DNA of 37,597 bases from Pseudomonadota bacterium (GTDB lineage: Bacteria > Pseudomonadota > Alphaproteobacteria > GCA-2731375), in the NCBI GenBank assembly GCA_027623205.1, contig JAQBYC010000038.1:1-37597 (forward strand). Direction: 5' to 3'. The notes below the pieces were generated by a model. It saw only the letters and a program-made list of their open reading frames with translations. It was not told where the DNA came from and searched no databases. Of this stretch, positions 1 through 9,324 are shown piece after piece (positions within the stretch are counted from its first letter, which is position 1; each line of letters starts with the position of its first letter). Made by a program: the position numbers and the translations under genes.

Positions 1-383
1 CCGCCGCTGGCCGCCAGTTCCCGCAGCAGCGCCCGCGCCGCCCCCTGCAGGGCCATTGCCCCATCGGCGGCATCGCCGGGCGGCGCCAGGTTCAGGGCCA
101 TGGCCAGGCCGCCGGGTGTGGGCAGACAGAATTGCGCCGGACGGGTAAAGGCAAATAGTTCGAGAATGTCATAGGCGGCAAAAGACTTCGCGTCCAGACG
201 GCTGGCCGTGGCCAGGGCATGGCAGACGATGGGCGGCTCGTCCCTGGCCTTGGCGATTGCGGCGGCGCCGGTCAGTTCCTCGATCTCGCCATCCGTGCTC
301 AGCCAGGTGGTCAGGCGCGCGCCGGCAATCATGGCCGGGGCGGCGAATTCAGGGTTTTTGGACTTTGGGGTCGGCGTGCTCAT
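1..383 (-). CDS. DinG-like ATP-dependent DNA helicase, N-terminal part (runs off the left edge)
   Basis: The minus strand is open from an ATG at 383 to the window edge, giving 127 residues that start MSTPTPKSKNPEF. The stretch with PAMIAGARL, PPIVCHALATASRL, FAAYDILELFAFTRPAQFCLPTP matches, from memory, the N-terminal extension of DinG-family (XPD-like, Fe-S) helicases in alphaproteobacteria. The Walker A and DEAH motifs lie outside the window, so the assignment rests only on this extension. A GTG two codons upstream (389) is an alternative start; neither has a strong ribosome binding site. The gene is divergent from lysK across about 95 bp, in which I see no convincing promoter. Confidence 0.6.
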   Translation of the reverse strand, partial: MSTPTPKSKNPEFAAPAMIAGARLTTWLSTDGEIEELTGAAAIAKARDEPPIVCHALATASRLDAKSFAAYDILELFAFTRPAQFCLPTPGGLAMALNLAPPGDAADGAMALQGAARALLRELAASG

Positions 384-478
384 GTTCACGGCACTATAGG
401 CCCGGATGGGGCCGCTCACCACCGGTTGACGTGGCCGAAATATTCCCTAATGTCCCAGCCCCGCAAGGATAAAGCATC

Positions 479-2065
479 ATGGCAAAACATTCGGAAATCG
501 CTGCCGACAACAAAGCCTGGCCGTTTCAAGAGGCCCGTGGACTGTTGAAACGGATCAACGGGCAGACACCCCAAAAGGGCCATGTGCTGTTTGAAACAGG
601 CTACGGCCCCTCCGGCCTGCCGCACATCGGCACCTTTGGCGAGGTGGCGCGAACCTCCATGGTGCGCCGGGCGTTTCACGAACTCTGCGATATTCCGACC
701 CGATTGGTGGCCTTTTCCGATGATATGGACGGCTTGCGCAAGGTTCCCGACAACGTCCCCAACAAGGAGATGTTGACGCGGTATCTGGAAATGCCCCTGA
801 CCCAGGTGCCGGATCCCTTCGGCACCCATGACAGCTTTGGCGCCCACAACAATGCCCGCCTGCAGGCCTTTCTGGATCAGTTCGGCTTCGACTATGAATT
901 CGTCAGCTCGACTGATTGTTATCAATCCGGCCGGTTCGATGCGGCCCTGATGGCGGTGTTGCGGGAATATGACAAGGTCATGGGCGTTATCCTGCCCACC
1001 CTGGGGGCGGAACGTCAGGTGACCTACAGCCCGTTTTTGCCCATCTGCCCGGACACGGGGCGGGTGTTGCAGGTGCCGATCATCGCGCGGGACCTCGAAG
1101 CGGGCACCGTTACCTATGAGAACGAGGCCAGCCGCAAGGTCGAAGTGCCGGTGACGGGCGGCAAATGCAAGCTGCAGTGGAAGGTGGATTGGGCCATGCG
1201 CTGGTTCGCCCTGGATGTGGATTACGAGATGTCCGGCAAGGACTTGATTGAATCCGTTCGCCTGTCATCCAAGATTTGCCGCATTTTGGGCGCCCGTCCG
1301 CCCGAAAGCTTTACCTATGAATTGTTCCTGGATGAGAACGGCGAGAAGATCTCCAAATCCCGCGGCAACGGCCTGAGCATTGAGGAGTGGCTGCGTTACG
1401 CCGCGCCCGAAAGCCTGTCGCTGTATATGTTTCAACAGCCGCGGCGCGCCAAGCGGCTGTATTTTGATGTCATTCCCCGGGCGGCGGATGACTATCTGCG
1501 GTTTCTGGAGAGCTACCAGGAACAGGACGAGGCGGAAAAGCTGGCCAATCCAGCCTGGCATATACACGGCGGCCAACCGCCCCAGGTAGATGTGCCGTTG
1601 ACCTTCGCTCTGTTGATGAACCTGGCCGGCGCCTGCAATTCCGAGGATCCAGCGGTGCTGTGGGGCTTCATCTCGCGCTATGCGCCCGGCGCCACGGCGG
1701 AAAATAATCCCATGCTGGATGCCCTGGTGGGCTATGCCATCAATTATTACCGGGATTTTGTGAAGCCGCATAAAAGCTATCGCCAGCCCAATGATCAGGA
1801 ACGGGCGGCGATGGAAGATCTGCTGGCGGCGCTGGATGGGATGGCTCCTGGGCTGTCGGGGACAGATATTCAGAACCGGATTTATGAAATCGGCAAGGCG
1901 CACAATTTTGAGAACCTGCGCGACTGGTTCCAGGCCCTGTACGAAGTGCTATTCGGACAGAGCCAGGGGCCCCGATTCGGTTCCTTCGCGGCCCTGTACG
2001 GTGTGGCGGAAACCGCGGCGCTTGTGCGCCGGGCCCTGGCGGGCGATGATTTAGCCGCCGATTAA
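479..2065 (+). CDS. lysK: Lysyl-tRNA synthetase, class I
   Basis: Charges tRNA-Lys with lysine in the cytoplasm. The 528-residue protein has class I synthetase signatures: the HIGH-type motif GLPHIGT at residues 46-52 and the KMSKS-type motif KISKS at 290-294. This is the archaeal-type class I LysRS, which replaces the class II enzyme in most alphaproteobacteria; length is normal for the family. The ATG at 479 follows AAGGA at 465-469. The gene is followed after 25 bp by an SMP-30 protein gene and then a VOC gene on the same strand, so the three may be co-transcribed. No class II lysS was seen in the window. Confidence 0.95.
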   Translation: MAKHSEIAADNKAWPFQEARGLLKRINGQTPQKGHVLFETGYGPSGLPHIGTFGEVARTSMVRRAFHELCDIPTRLVAFSDDMDGLRKVPDNVPNKEMLTRYLEMPLTQVPDPFGTHDSFGAHNNARLQAFLDQFGFDYEFVSSTDCYQSGRFDAALMAVLREYDKVMGVILPTLGAERQVTYSPFLPICPDTGRVLQVPIIARDLEAGTVTYENEASRKVEVPVTGGKCKLQWKVDWAMRWFALDVDYEMSGKDLIESVRLSSKICRILGARPPESFTYELFLDENGEKISKSRGNGLSIEEWLRYAAPESLSLYMFQQPRRAKRLYFDVIPRAADDYLRFLESYQEQDEAEKLANPAWHIHGGQPPQVDVPLTFALLMNLAGACNSEDPAVLWGFISRYAPGATAENNPMLDALVGYAINYYRDFVKPHKSYRQPNDQERAAMEDLLAALDGMAPGLSGTDIQNRIYEIGKAHNFENLRDWFQALYEVLFGQSQGPRFGSFAALYGVAETAALVRRALAGDDLAAD

Positions 2066-2090
2066 ACAACCAATACGGAGGGCTGCGCGG

Positions 2091-2939
2091 ATGGAAACCT
2101 TGGCGACGGGATATGGCCTGATCGAAGGGCCGGTGTGGGATAGCAGCCGTGGATTGATCTATGCCGATGTGATTAACGGCGGCGCCTATTGCCTGGCTCC
2201 CGACGGCGGCATCAGCCAGGTGATCGAGCATCGCCGGGGCATGGGCGGCATGGCTCTGCATGAAAACGGCGGTCTGGTGGTCTCCGGCCGCAATATTTCG
2301 TTAAAGCCGGCGGACGGCGGCCCGACCGTGGTGCTGTTGTCCGACGATCCCGAGGGCGGCCGGATTGGCTTCAACGATATTACCACCGACGCCAAGGGCC
2401 GCATCTATGCCGGCGCGCTGGCTTTTCGCCCCGTGGGCAGCGATGAGGCGCCGAAACCGGCCGATTTGTATTGCATCGATCTGGACGGTCGCGCCCGCGT
2501 GGTTGGCCAGGATGTGATGCTGACCAACGGCCTGGGCGTCGCGCCCGATGGCGGCAGACTGTATCATTCGGAATCCCTGCGTAATCTGGTGCGGGTCTAT
2601 GATGTCGCCGCGAACGGCGACCTTGGGCCCCACCGTACCTTCGCCATGATCACCGACGGCATACCAGATGGTTTGGCGGTGGCCGTCGATGGCAGCGTCT
2701 GGGTCGCCATCGCGCACGGCAGCCGGGTTGATGTGTTTGAACCGGACGGCAGCTTGCGCCGCAGCATTCCCTGCGCCTTGCCGATGGTTACCTCGGTCTG
2801 CTTTGGCGGCGATGATCTGATGGATTTTTATATCGTCACCGGTTCGCGGGGGACGGACCGGGATGATGCCGGTACGGTCTTTCGCATGCGCGCCGATGTG
2901 GCGGGACAGCCCCTGGCGCCCGCCGCCGTCGCCGGATAA
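2091..2939 (+). CDS. SMP-30/gluconolactonase/LRE family protein
   Basis: A 282-residue six-bladed beta-propeller of the SMP-30/regucalcin family, which are metal-dependent lactonases. The usual metal and substrate residues can be placed: Glu12 (IEGPVW), Asn95 (GFNDITTDAKG), Asn146 (LTNGLGVAPDG) and Asp193 (IPDGLAV). There is no signal peptide, so a cytoplasmic sugar-lactone hydrolase is likely; the substrate cannot be read from sequence. A GGAGGG ribosome site lies about 10 bases before the ATG. The gene follows lysK by 25 bp and precedes a VOC gene by 20 bp. It is a different family member from the SMP-30 protein at 8326. Confidence 0.88.
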   Translation: METLATGYGLIEGPVWDSSRGLIYADVINGGAYCLAPDGGISQVIEHRRGMGGMALHENGGLVVSGRNISLKPADGGPTVVLLSDDPEGGRIGFNDITTDAKGRIYAGALAFRPVGSDEAPKPADLYCIDLDGRARVVGQDVMLTNGLGVAPDGGRLYHSESLRNLVRVYDVAANGDLGPHRTFAMITDGIPDGLAVAVDGSVWVAIAHGSRVDVFEPDGSLRRSIPCALPMVTSVCFGGDDLMDFYIVTGSRGTDRDDAGTVFRMRADVAGQPLAPAAVAG

Positions 2940-2959
2940 CATCGTTTAGGGTCCGGCCT

Positions 2960-3367
2960 ATGACGGCCAGCCTGCATCATGTCCATATCTTTGCCGGCGA
3001 TCTGTCCGCCACGGTGGCCTGGTGGCGGACGATGCTGGGTGGAGAGGTCGTGTTCGACGGCCAATTTGGCGGCGCCCGCAATGTCTTCATGCGGGTCGGT
3101 GACGGCCGGCTGCATATCTATGAACAGCCGCCCCGGAATGGGGACCGGGGCGCCGTGCATCACCTTGGTATCTGCTGTGACGATCTGGCGGCAAGCGTGG
3201 CGGCGATGACGGCCAAGGGGATGGTATTTCGCGATGGTATCCGGGAATTCGGCAATTGGCGTTACATCATGTGCGCCGCCCCCGACAACGTGCTGCTGGA
3301 GCTGTTTCAGGCTGACGCCGACCTGATGCCGCCGGAATTGGCCGCCTATCTGGCGGGCGGGTCATAA
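2960..3367 (+). CDS. VOC family (glyoxalase/bleomycin resistance-like) protein
   Basis: A 135-residue protein with two beta-alpha-beta-beta-beta modules typical of the vicinal oxygen chelate superfamily. The metal-binding pattern is visible: His7 or His9 in LHHVHIF, Glu55 in LHIYEQ, His67 or His68 in AVHHLGI and Glu114 in LLELFQ. That is a glyoxalase-like H-E-H-E set, so an active metalloenzyme is plausible, but members range from lyases to dioxygenases and the substrate is unknown. It sits 20 bp behind the SMP-30 gene, suggesting a shared transcript and perhaps shared small-molecule metabolism. Confidence 0.85.
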   Translation: MTASLHHVHIFAGDLSATVAWWRTMLGGEVVFDGQFGGARNVFMRVGDGRLHIYEQPPRNGDRGAVHHLGICCDDLAASVAAMTAKGMVFRDGIREFGNWRYIMCAAPDNVLLELFQADADLMPPELAAYLAGGS

Positions 3368-3387
3368 CCAGCAGGACCGCCGCACCT

Positions 3388-3743
3388 GACAAGGAAGACC
3401 TGGAAAAGGAAAAGTTGAAGAAAAGATCAAGGGATCGGGCGTTCAAGGCGGTATTCTGACCCGATTGGTCGGCACCGAGACGAAAACCCAGGGCATCCAG
3501 CCAACCCGATCCGACTTTGGTCGATACTATCGCCGTGCCTGCAGAACCATTTACGCGCAACCTGTCCGCAGGATGGAATATAAGATTGTCACGTTGGAGA
3601 CCAACCTCCACGATATGAAGACCGAACAGTTGCTTTGGTCGGCTGCGTCCCAATCCGTCGAACCGCAAAATGCTGAAACGTTCATCACGGATCTAACTGG
3701 GCACATAATCCAAAACCTGGCGGCGCGACATCTCATCCCGTGA
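3388..3743 (+). pseudogene. Remnant of a lipoprotein gene (C-terminal part, frameshifted, no start)
   Basis: The frame ending at 3743 reads GGILTRLVGTETK, then a tyrosine-containing linker, then YKIVTLETNLHDMKTEQLLW and a C-terminal helix ending ARHLIP. This resembles the C-terminal half of small outer-membrane lipoproteins related to DUF4136, which usually have a lipobox and an N-terminal half of about 100 residues. Neither is present. The frame has a stop at 3387-3389 and its first usable start is TTG 3465. The adjacent frame from 3388 reads DKEDLEKEKL and fits as the preceding segment, so a frameshift near 3410-3420 is likely. I call this a decayed, 5'-truncated gene. Confidence 0.6.
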
Positions 3744-3931
3744 GCCGCCCTCGCGCCATGGGTTGGCGTTTGCCGGTCTTTGCACGACGGCGGGCCGGCT
3801 GCGCCATGGGAATATTGCGGCACAATCGGGATAATCCACCAAAATACGCCCGGCTATAACACTGGCATCCCTTTTTTCTGCAGACGGTCAATTATACATT
3901 TCTTGACGTGCAGCGAAGCGGCGCGATTGGA
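3744..3931. other. Gap between lipoprotein remnant and DUF6481 gene
   Basis: No credible gene is visible. A 17-bp string, GCGCCATGGGTTGGCGT at 3753-3769, is repeated exactly at 24083-24099, next to the first MITE-like element. No clear terminator follows the DUF6481 gene. Confidence 0.4.
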
Positions 3932-4309
3932 TTATCTCTTGCGTGCCTTGCGCGCGGCATATCGAGCATCCCGCGCTGCCTTGCGCTCGGCCACAAGAGC
4001 GATCTCGCGGGCGGCCTGTTCGGCAGCTTCGGTCTCGCGAGCCTCCTGTTCGGCCATTAGAGCGGCTGCATGGGCTGCCTCTTTGGCGGCCTTTTCCTCA
4101 GCCCTGAGCGCCTTTTCGGCCAGCTTCACAGCCTTGCGCTCGGCCACGCGAGCCTCCCGCGCGATGGCCGCCGCGCACCGCGCGGCCTGCTTTTCAGCGA
4201 ATTTCGGATCATTCTCGGGAGCCTTTGCGCGCGCCTTTTCAAGCAGGGTCTGCTTTGCCTTCGCCGCCACGCCCAACCGATCAGCCAGGTTCGGCTCATA
4301 CTTCTTCAT
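3932..4309 (-). CDS. DUF6481 family protein
   Basis: A 125-residue, highly charged, alanine-, lysine-, arginine- and glutamate-rich protein, almost certainly one long helix or coiled coil. The N-terminus MKKYEPNLADRLGVAAKAKQ followed by DPKFAEKQAAR and AAIAREARVAERKA is the pattern of DUF6481, a family found widely in alphaproteobacteria. Its function is unknown to me. The start is supported by a purine-rich GAGGCAGAG a few bases upstream. It stands alone, with 263 bp between it and the monooxygenase gene. Low sequence complexity makes homology easy to overstate, but the N-terminal pattern is specific. Confidence 0.8.
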   Translation of the reverse strand: MKKYEPNLADRLGVAAKAKQTLLEKARAKAPENDPKFAEKQAARCAAAIAREARVAERKAVKLAEKALRAEEKAAKEAAHAAALMAEQEARETEAAEQAAREIALVAERKAARDARYAARKARKR

Positions 4310-4572
4310 CTCACTCTGCCTCTATTGCTTTGTTCATTTTGCCAGGATCAAATCGTGATTTCAGTGCGGATAGCACGGCCATCTCTTTTAGGGAAGCCGG
4401 CGATTGGCTGGTGGTCCAGCAAAGAGTCATCCGACGGCTATCCGATATTTTTTCCTGGTGGCTTGTCAGTCCACGGCAAAGTTACCGGTTATTCGCACGG
4501 CGTCGAATTCGGACCACGGGCCGCCGGCGCGGACCGAAAACGCCCTGCCTAGCCGGGGCAATGCCTGACCTT
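4310..4572. other. Intergenic gap, no feature recognised
   Basis: The 263 bp between the start of the DUF6481 gene and the stop of the monooxygenase gene hold no reading frame I can support, no clear terminator and no repeat. The DUF6481 promoter should lie here, but no convincing -35/-10 pair was found. Confidence 0.3.
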
Positions 4573-6351
4573 TCAGACGATCGGTACGCGCTTGGCCGCG
4601 ATAGCGGCCGGTGATATGACATCCATATCGACCGGTACGCGCCATTTCTCGGTCAGGCGCACCCGCGGTGCAGCGTCGCTATTTCTTGTCCCGTCCAATA
4701 CAAAGCCTTCGAAACCGTTCGTCATGACCTCATTGCACTTGTTAACGTAGATGGGAAATCCGCCAATATAGGGCATGAAAACACGCGGCCGGCCGGGGAC
4801 ATTGGCTCCAACATACCAGGAACTGCACGTGGACCGCAGCGAGACCTTTGAAACCTCGTTGACGTGTTCAACCCAGTCATCTTCATACGCGATGAGCGGC
4901 TCGATCGTTTGCGCACCCACGTCTCGCATATGGGCCATGCAATCGGCCATCCAGTCCACGTGTTGCTCGATCGCCTGGATCATGCTGGCAAGGACCGAGG
5001 GACTGCCCGGGCCGGTAATCATGAACAGGTTTGGGAAACCCTGTGAGGAAAGGCCCAGGTAGGTTCGTGGCCCAGCCCGCCATTTCTCGGTCAATGCCAG
5101 GCCGTTCCGTCCGGTGATCCGGATATTGTCGAACGACCCGGTCATCGCGGCAAAGCCCGTGGCGCAGACCACCACGTCAACGGGATATTCGGTGCCGTCC
5201 GCAACGATGCCTTGTGTTGTGAAGCGTTCGATCGGCTTGGTCGATATGTCGACCAGGGAAACATGGGGCAGATTGTAGGTTTCGAAATACCCCGTATCGA
5301 CGCATAGACGCTTGCAGCCAAAGATGTCGTCCGGACACAGCAGTTCGGCCGTCGCCGGATCGTTTACGATGGCGCGGATTTTTTTGCGGCCGAATTCGGC
5401 AATGGTATCATTTGCCTCCTTTTCAAACAGCAGATCGCCATAGGCGCCAAGGAACGGCAGGCCGCCCCGCGCCCAGGCTTCCTCATACTGGCGCTCGCGT
5501 TCCTCTGGTGTCGCCTCAAGAGCTGGTTGCGCGTTGAATTCAAAATAGAAACCGGTTGGCCGGCCGCGCATTTTCGCCCGCAGCTCCGGATAACCCGCCT
5601 TGACAGTCCGTACGTACTCCGGGTCAAGCTTCTCGTTCCAGGCCGGGACGGTATAGTTGGGCGTGCGCTGAAACACGACTAGCGCGGCGGCCTGCCGGGC
5701 AATGACCGGGATAGACTGGATCGCCGACGACCCGGTACCAATGACGCCGACGCGCAGCCCGCCAAAATCGACACCTTCATGGGGCCATTCGCCGGTATGA
5801 TAAATCGGCCCTTCGAATTTCTCCATATCTGTGAATGGCGGCAGGTTTGCGGCCGAAAGGCAGCCGACCGCCATAACGCAAAACTGCGCCGTCACACGGT
5901 CACCCTGGTCGGTCTCAACGGTCCAGCGCTTGGCATCTTCGTCAAACGTTGCCGCCGTCACCCGCGTGTCAAAACGGATGTCCGGGCGCAGGTCGAAGCG
6001 ATCGGCCACATGGTTGGCATAGTCCAGGATTTCTGGTTGAGGCGAGTATTTCTCGGACCAATTCCATTCCTGATCCAATTCCTCCGAGAAGGAATAGGAA
6101 TACTGCATGCTCGCAATATCGCAGCGGGCACCTGGGTATCGGTTCCAATACCAGGTGCCGCCGACACCGCCGCCGGCTTCGTATACGCGGGTAGAGAGGC
6201 CAAGGCCGCGAAGGCGATGCAGCATATACAGGCCGGCGAAACCCGCGCCGATGACCACTGCGTCAAAGGTTACGTCGACCTCTGCGTCGCGGTTGCTTTC
6301 GATTTTTGTACCGGGTGACACGCTTGTTTCCTCGCTTGCAGCTTTCAACAT
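4573..6351 (-). CDS. Baeyer-Villiger-type flavin-containing monooxygenase
   Basis: A 592-residue FAD/NADPH monooxygenase. The FAD Rossmann motif GAGFAG is at residues 35-40, followed by GGVGGTWYWNRYPGARCD, typical of cyclohexanone/phenylacetone monooxygenases. The type I BVMO fingerprint is intact as FEGPIYHTGEWP (residues 179-190), and the NADPH Rossmann motif GTGSSA is at 205-210. Such enzymes insert oxygen next to a ketone to give an ester or lactone. The substrate cannot be told from sequence. The start has AGG six bases upstream. It is divergent from a secreted metallophosphoesterase gene with 232 bp between the chosen starts, and is not in an obvious operon. Confidence 0.92.
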   Translation of the reverse strand: MLKAASEETSVSPGTKIESNRDAEVDVTFDAVVIGAGFAGLYMLHRLRGLGLSTRVYEAGGGVGGTWYWNRYPGARCDIASMQYSYSFSEELDQEWNWSEKYSPQPEILDYANHVADRFDLRPDIRFDTRVTAATFDEDAKRWTVETDQGDRVTAQFCVMAVGCLSAANLPPFTDMEKFEGPIYHTGEWPHEGVDFGGLRVGVIGTGSSAIQSIPVIARQAAALVVFQRTPNYTVPAWNEKLDPEYVRTVKAGYPELRAKMRGRPTGFYFEFNAQPALEATPEERERQYEEAWARGGLPFLGAYGDLLFEKEANDTIAEFGRKKIRAIVNDPATAELLCPDDIFGCKRLCVDTGYFETYNLPHVSLVDISTKPIERFTTQGIVADGTEYPVDVVVCATGFAAMTGSFDNIRITGRNGLALTEKWRAGPRTYLGLSSQGFPNLFMITGPGSPSVLASMIQAIEQHVDWMADCMAHMRDVGAQTIEPLIAYEDDWVEHVNEVSKVSLRSTCSSWYVGANVPGRPRVFMPYIGGFPIYVNKCNEVMTNGFEGFVLDGTRNSDAAPRVRLTEKWRVPVDMDVISPAAIAAKRVPIV

Positions 6352-6583
6352 AGACCTGGGGACGAATAGCTTCAGTGTGGTCTAAGCGTAACATATAGCC
6401 GTAAAAAATGTCGGCTGCAAGAATTGGGTCGCCTTGAGGGCGGGGCCGCTGTCCCGGCCGCCGTCCAATAAGCTGCTGGCTTTGCATCTTCTTTCGGCAG
6501 AATATTGAAGTGTCGGCGGTGATGCCAAATCGTCTTTTCAGACGGCAGGTTGCCGAAGCGATTTGGAGAGGAGGAACACTTTC

Positions 6584-7594
6584 ATGCTGATAACTCGGGA
6601 TGCCTCAAGACTGGCTGTAGTCGTCCTGTTTTTGCTTTTTGCGGGCGTCAGTCTGGCGCAGCCGGTAGAATTCGTTGCGTTGGGCGACATGCCTTATGGC
6701 AAGGATCAAATCGGCAGCCTAAAGTACATAGGCAAAAAGATCAGAAAGGCGGGGTTCCCCTTCGTCATTCATTATGGGGACCTGAAGGCCGGCGACAGCC
6801 CCTGCGATGACGGTCTTTTGTCTGAACGCCGGGATCTTCTCGCCAGTATCGTCGAAGGCGGTCTCTTCTACACGCCCGGCGACAATGACTGGACCGACTG
6901 CGACCGGCCAAAAGCAGGCGGTTACGATGAACTCGAACGGCTGGGCAAAATTCGCAGTCTTTTCTTTTCTCAAGATCTGGCGTTTAGGCCTGAATGGCAG
7001 GTGGCGCGCCAAGGCCCGGACTATCCGGAAAACGCGGCTTGGGTGTTTGGCAACTTGCAGTTTGTGACGTTGCATATTGTCGGATCAGACAATGGCCGGC
7101 GGCAAATCCTGAAAACAGTCCCGCCGGCAAAAGCCCTCGACGCCGTTGATGCGCGGGACCGGGCGAACCTCCTTTGGCTTGAAAGCGCATTTGATCAGGC
7201 GCAACGACAGGCTCGCGACGGGCTTATCGTCGTGATGCAGGCGGATCCCTTCGAGATTGCCGATCATGAAAAACGCAACCGGCCTTGCACGCAGTCGGAA
7301 CGGACTGCCTGCAATCCCTACCTGCAATTTTTGCGGCAGTTGACCAGGCAGGCGGACCTGTTTGACAGGCCGGTGCTGCTGGTTCACGGCAGTACCAACG
7401 ACTTCTGTCTCGATGAAGGTTTTGGCGGTTGGCAGGCCCGAAAACTCTGGCGGCTAAACGGCCCCGGCGATTTCGTCTTCATTGATGCGGCGGTTATTCG
7501 TTTCGATCCGCGGGATTGGAAGCCAATCCAGGTTCGCGGTCTCCTGTCCGGGGCTATGGCACCACCTTGTCGCCTAAGGGAAGGCGTCAAGTAG
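6584..7594 (+). CDS. Secreted metallophosphoesterase family protein
   Basis: A 336-residue protein beginning MLITRDASRLAVVVLFLLFA, a clear signal peptide ending near VSLAQP, so it is exported. Metallophosphoesterase-like motifs follow: FVALGDMPYG, FVIHYGDLKAGDSPC, YTPGDNDWTDC and VLLVHGSTNDF. The GD...GD...GDND set should bind two metals, but the usual closing GHxH is replaced by HGSTNDF, so the catalytic centre may be altered. The ATG at 6584 is chosen over an upstream in-frame TTG (6563) because a strong GGAGAGGAGGAA ribosome site lies between the two. Convergent with the DUF4170 gene, with about 70 bp between their stops. Confidence 0.8.
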   Translation: MLITRDASRLAVVVLFLLFAGVSLAQPVEFVALGDMPYGKDQIGSLKYIGKKIRKAGFPFVIHYGDLKAGDSPCDDGLLSERRDLLASIVEGGLFYTPGDNDWTDCDRPKAGGYDELERLGKIRSLFFSQDLAFRPEWQVARQGPDYPENAAWVFGNLQFVTLHIVGSDNGRRQILKTVPPAKALDAVDARDRANLLWLESAFDQAQRQARDGLIVVMQADPFEIADHEKRNRPCTQSERTACNPYLQFLRQLTRQADLFDRPVLLVHGSTNDFCLDEGFGGWQARKLWRLNGPGDFVFIDAAVIRFDPRDWKPIQVRGLLSGAMAPPCRLREGVK

Positions 7595-7663
7595 CCGGGC
7601 AACCGGGCCTGTTATGTGCCACCTATCTTATGGAACCAGCCGTCAGATTAGCCCCGACGCCCT

Positions 7664-7903
7664 CTAACGCAGGCGGATGATCATGTATTTGATGAAGGCG
7701 CGATCCACCGTGGCCTGGGCCGCGCCCCGCCAGACGTTGAAGGCCGTATCATAACTGGGATAGACGCCGCGTATGTCTATTGCCGCCAGATCGACGAATT
7801 CAGCCCCGCGCGGGTCACGGACTTGGCCGCCCATGACCATGTACAGGGGCTGATCCTCCTGATCGAATTCAGTCTCGTCGGTGTTTGCTTCAGGCGCCAT
7901 CAT
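7664..7903 (-). CDS. DUF4170 domain protein
   Basis: A protein of about 79 residues with the conserved stretch PLYMVMGGQVRDPRGAEF, IRGVYPSYDTAFNVWRGAAQ, TVDRAFIKYMIIRL, which I recognise as DUF4170, a small alphaproteobacterial family of unknown function. I chose ATG 7903 because AAGG lies five bases upstream and the resulting length is normal; ATG 7927 and GTG 7969 are alternatives in the same frame, the latter overlapping the MFS remnant. It is next to that decayed transporter gene on the same strand. Confidence 0.75.
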   Translation of the reverse strand: MMAPEANTDETEFDQEDQPLYMVMGGQVRDPRGAEFVDLAAIDIRGVYPSYDTAFNVWRGAAQATVDRAFIKYMIIRLR

Positions 7904-7934
7904 GATGGCCTTATACCAGGAATTCATTGACCGT

Positions 7935-8239
7935 CTATGAAGAATTCCGCGCCAGGGCGGATTTGGCACGGCGCCGCGAAATCAACAGCGCGGCGAGGAA
8001 AATACAGGCCGCGATAACGTAAAACGGCCGCCCGTATCCCTTACTGAAGGCGGCCAGAATGGAAAAGGCGGTCGTCATTGGCCCTGGCGCGCAACGGCTG
8101 CACCAGGAGCAGCGTGACTGGCCGTGAAGCCAACCTCGTCCATCAGGGCCGGGGCCAGCACGGACACGGTCAGAAATATCAACGAAGTGACGGTCTGTAT
8201 GAATGTTGTGCCGGCAAGGGGCCAGAAGACTTCGCGCAT
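7935..8239 (-). pseudogene. MFS transporter remnant: N- and C-terminal ends with the middle deleted
   Basis: From ATG 8239 the minus strand encodes 54 residues beginning MREVFWPLAGTTFIQTVTSL, then IFLTVSVLAPALMDEVGF, a typical first transmembrane helix and loop of a major facilitator transporter. This frame stops at 8075. Overlapping it, the next frame (8078 to 7935) encodes FSILAAFSKGYGRPFYVIAA, CIFLAALLISRRRAKSA and a stop, which looks like the last helix and basic tail of an MFS protein. The ten or so central helices (roughly 300 codons) are absent. I read this as one transporter gene that lost its middle by deletion. The family is inferred from hydrophobicity and motif style, not a search. 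Confidence 0.6.
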
Positions 8240-8325
8240 GGCGCCGGGGACCAATTTTTCGGAGGGGGTGGGCCGGTCAGGTCAGAAGGCTATAATAGGC
8301 GGTAGTCCGTGGCGGAGGAAACATT

Positions 8326-9324
8326 ATGGGCATGGGAAATTTTCAATTGAAACCCGGCGACCTTGGCTTTTACGGCGCCGGCCTGAACCGGCCCGAATGC
8401 GTCCTGTGCCTGGCCGACGGCACGGTCATCACGTCCCATTGGCAGGGCGGGGTCAGCCTGATCGATGGGAACGGCGGGCGCCGGGATATTCTGGGTCGAA
8501 GGGACGGCGGCCTGCCGCCGGTGGCGACGAACGGCTTTGCCCTGACCGGGCAGGGTGATTTCCTGCTTGCGGATCTGCATGGTGATGGCGGCGGCGTCTG
8601 GCAACTTTCACCGCATGGCGATGTCCGCCCCCTGCTGGTCGAACTGGATGGCCAGGCCCTGCCGTCGGCGAATTTTGTCGGTATCGATCATGAAGGCCGC
8701 ATCTGGATCACGATTTCGACCCGTCACGATCCCCGCGCCCTGGCCTATCGCCCGGACGTTGCCGATGGTTTCATTATTCTGATGGATAACAAGGGCGCCC
8801 GCGTTGTGGCCGACGATATCGGCTATACCAACGAAGCCATTGTCGATCCCAGCGGCAACTGGCTGTACGTGAACGAGACCATGGCCCGGCGCACCTCGCG
8901 CTACCGCATCCAGGTCGACGACGGTGGCGGCAGCCGTTTGGGCGCGCGCGAGACCTTTGTGGAATATGGCGCCGGCACCTATCCCGACGGCCTGGCTTTT
9001 GACGAAGACGGGGCATTCTGGATGACCTCCGTTGTTTCCAACCGGGTCGTTCGGGTCACTGCGGACCGCAGCCAGACCCTCGTGATTGAGGAAAATGACC
9101 CGGAACAACTGGCCGCGGTCGAAAAGGCCTTTCTGGCCGGTGCAATGGGCCGGGAACATCTTGACGGCATTCAGACCGAGGTCATGCGCAGCATTTCGTC
9201 CATTGCTTTCGGTGGGCCGGACCGTCGCACAGCCTATTTGGGTAACTTATTGGACACCAGGATTTATACTTTCGAGAGCCCGGTGCCGGGTTTCGCGCCT
9301 TCCCATTGGGGCGTTCGCCTGTGA
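8326..9324 (+). CDS. SMP-30/gluconolactonase/LRE family protein
   Basis: A 332-residue beta-propeller of the SMP-30 family, longer than the protein at 2091. Candidate metal and substrate residues are Glu24 (NRPECVL), Asn116 (SANFVGID), Asn169 (YTNEAIVD) and Asp221 (YPDGLAFDEDG). The ATG at 8326 follows GGAGGAAAC, a strong ribosome site. The Gfo/Idh/MocA oxidoreductase gene starts 22 bases after the stop, so the two are probably translated from one message. A sugar dehydrogenase making a lactone and a lactonase opening it is a sensible pair; this is inference from context. Confidence 0.88.
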   Translation: MGMGNFQLKPGDLGFYGAGLNRPECVLCLADGTVITSHWQGGVSLIDGNGGRRDILGRRDGGLPPVATNGFALTGQGDFLLADLHGDGGGVWQLSPHGDVRPLLVELDGQALPSANFVGIDHEGRIWITISTRHDPRALAYRPDVADGFIILMDNKGARVVADDIGYTNEAIVDPSGNWLYVNETMARRTSRYRIQVDDGGGSRLGARETFVEYGAGTYPDGLAFDEDGAFWMTSVVSNRVVRVTADRSQTLVIEENDPEQLAAVEKAFLAGAMGREHLDGIQTEVMRSISSIAFGGPDRRTAYLGNLLDTRIYTFESPVPGFAPSHWGVRL

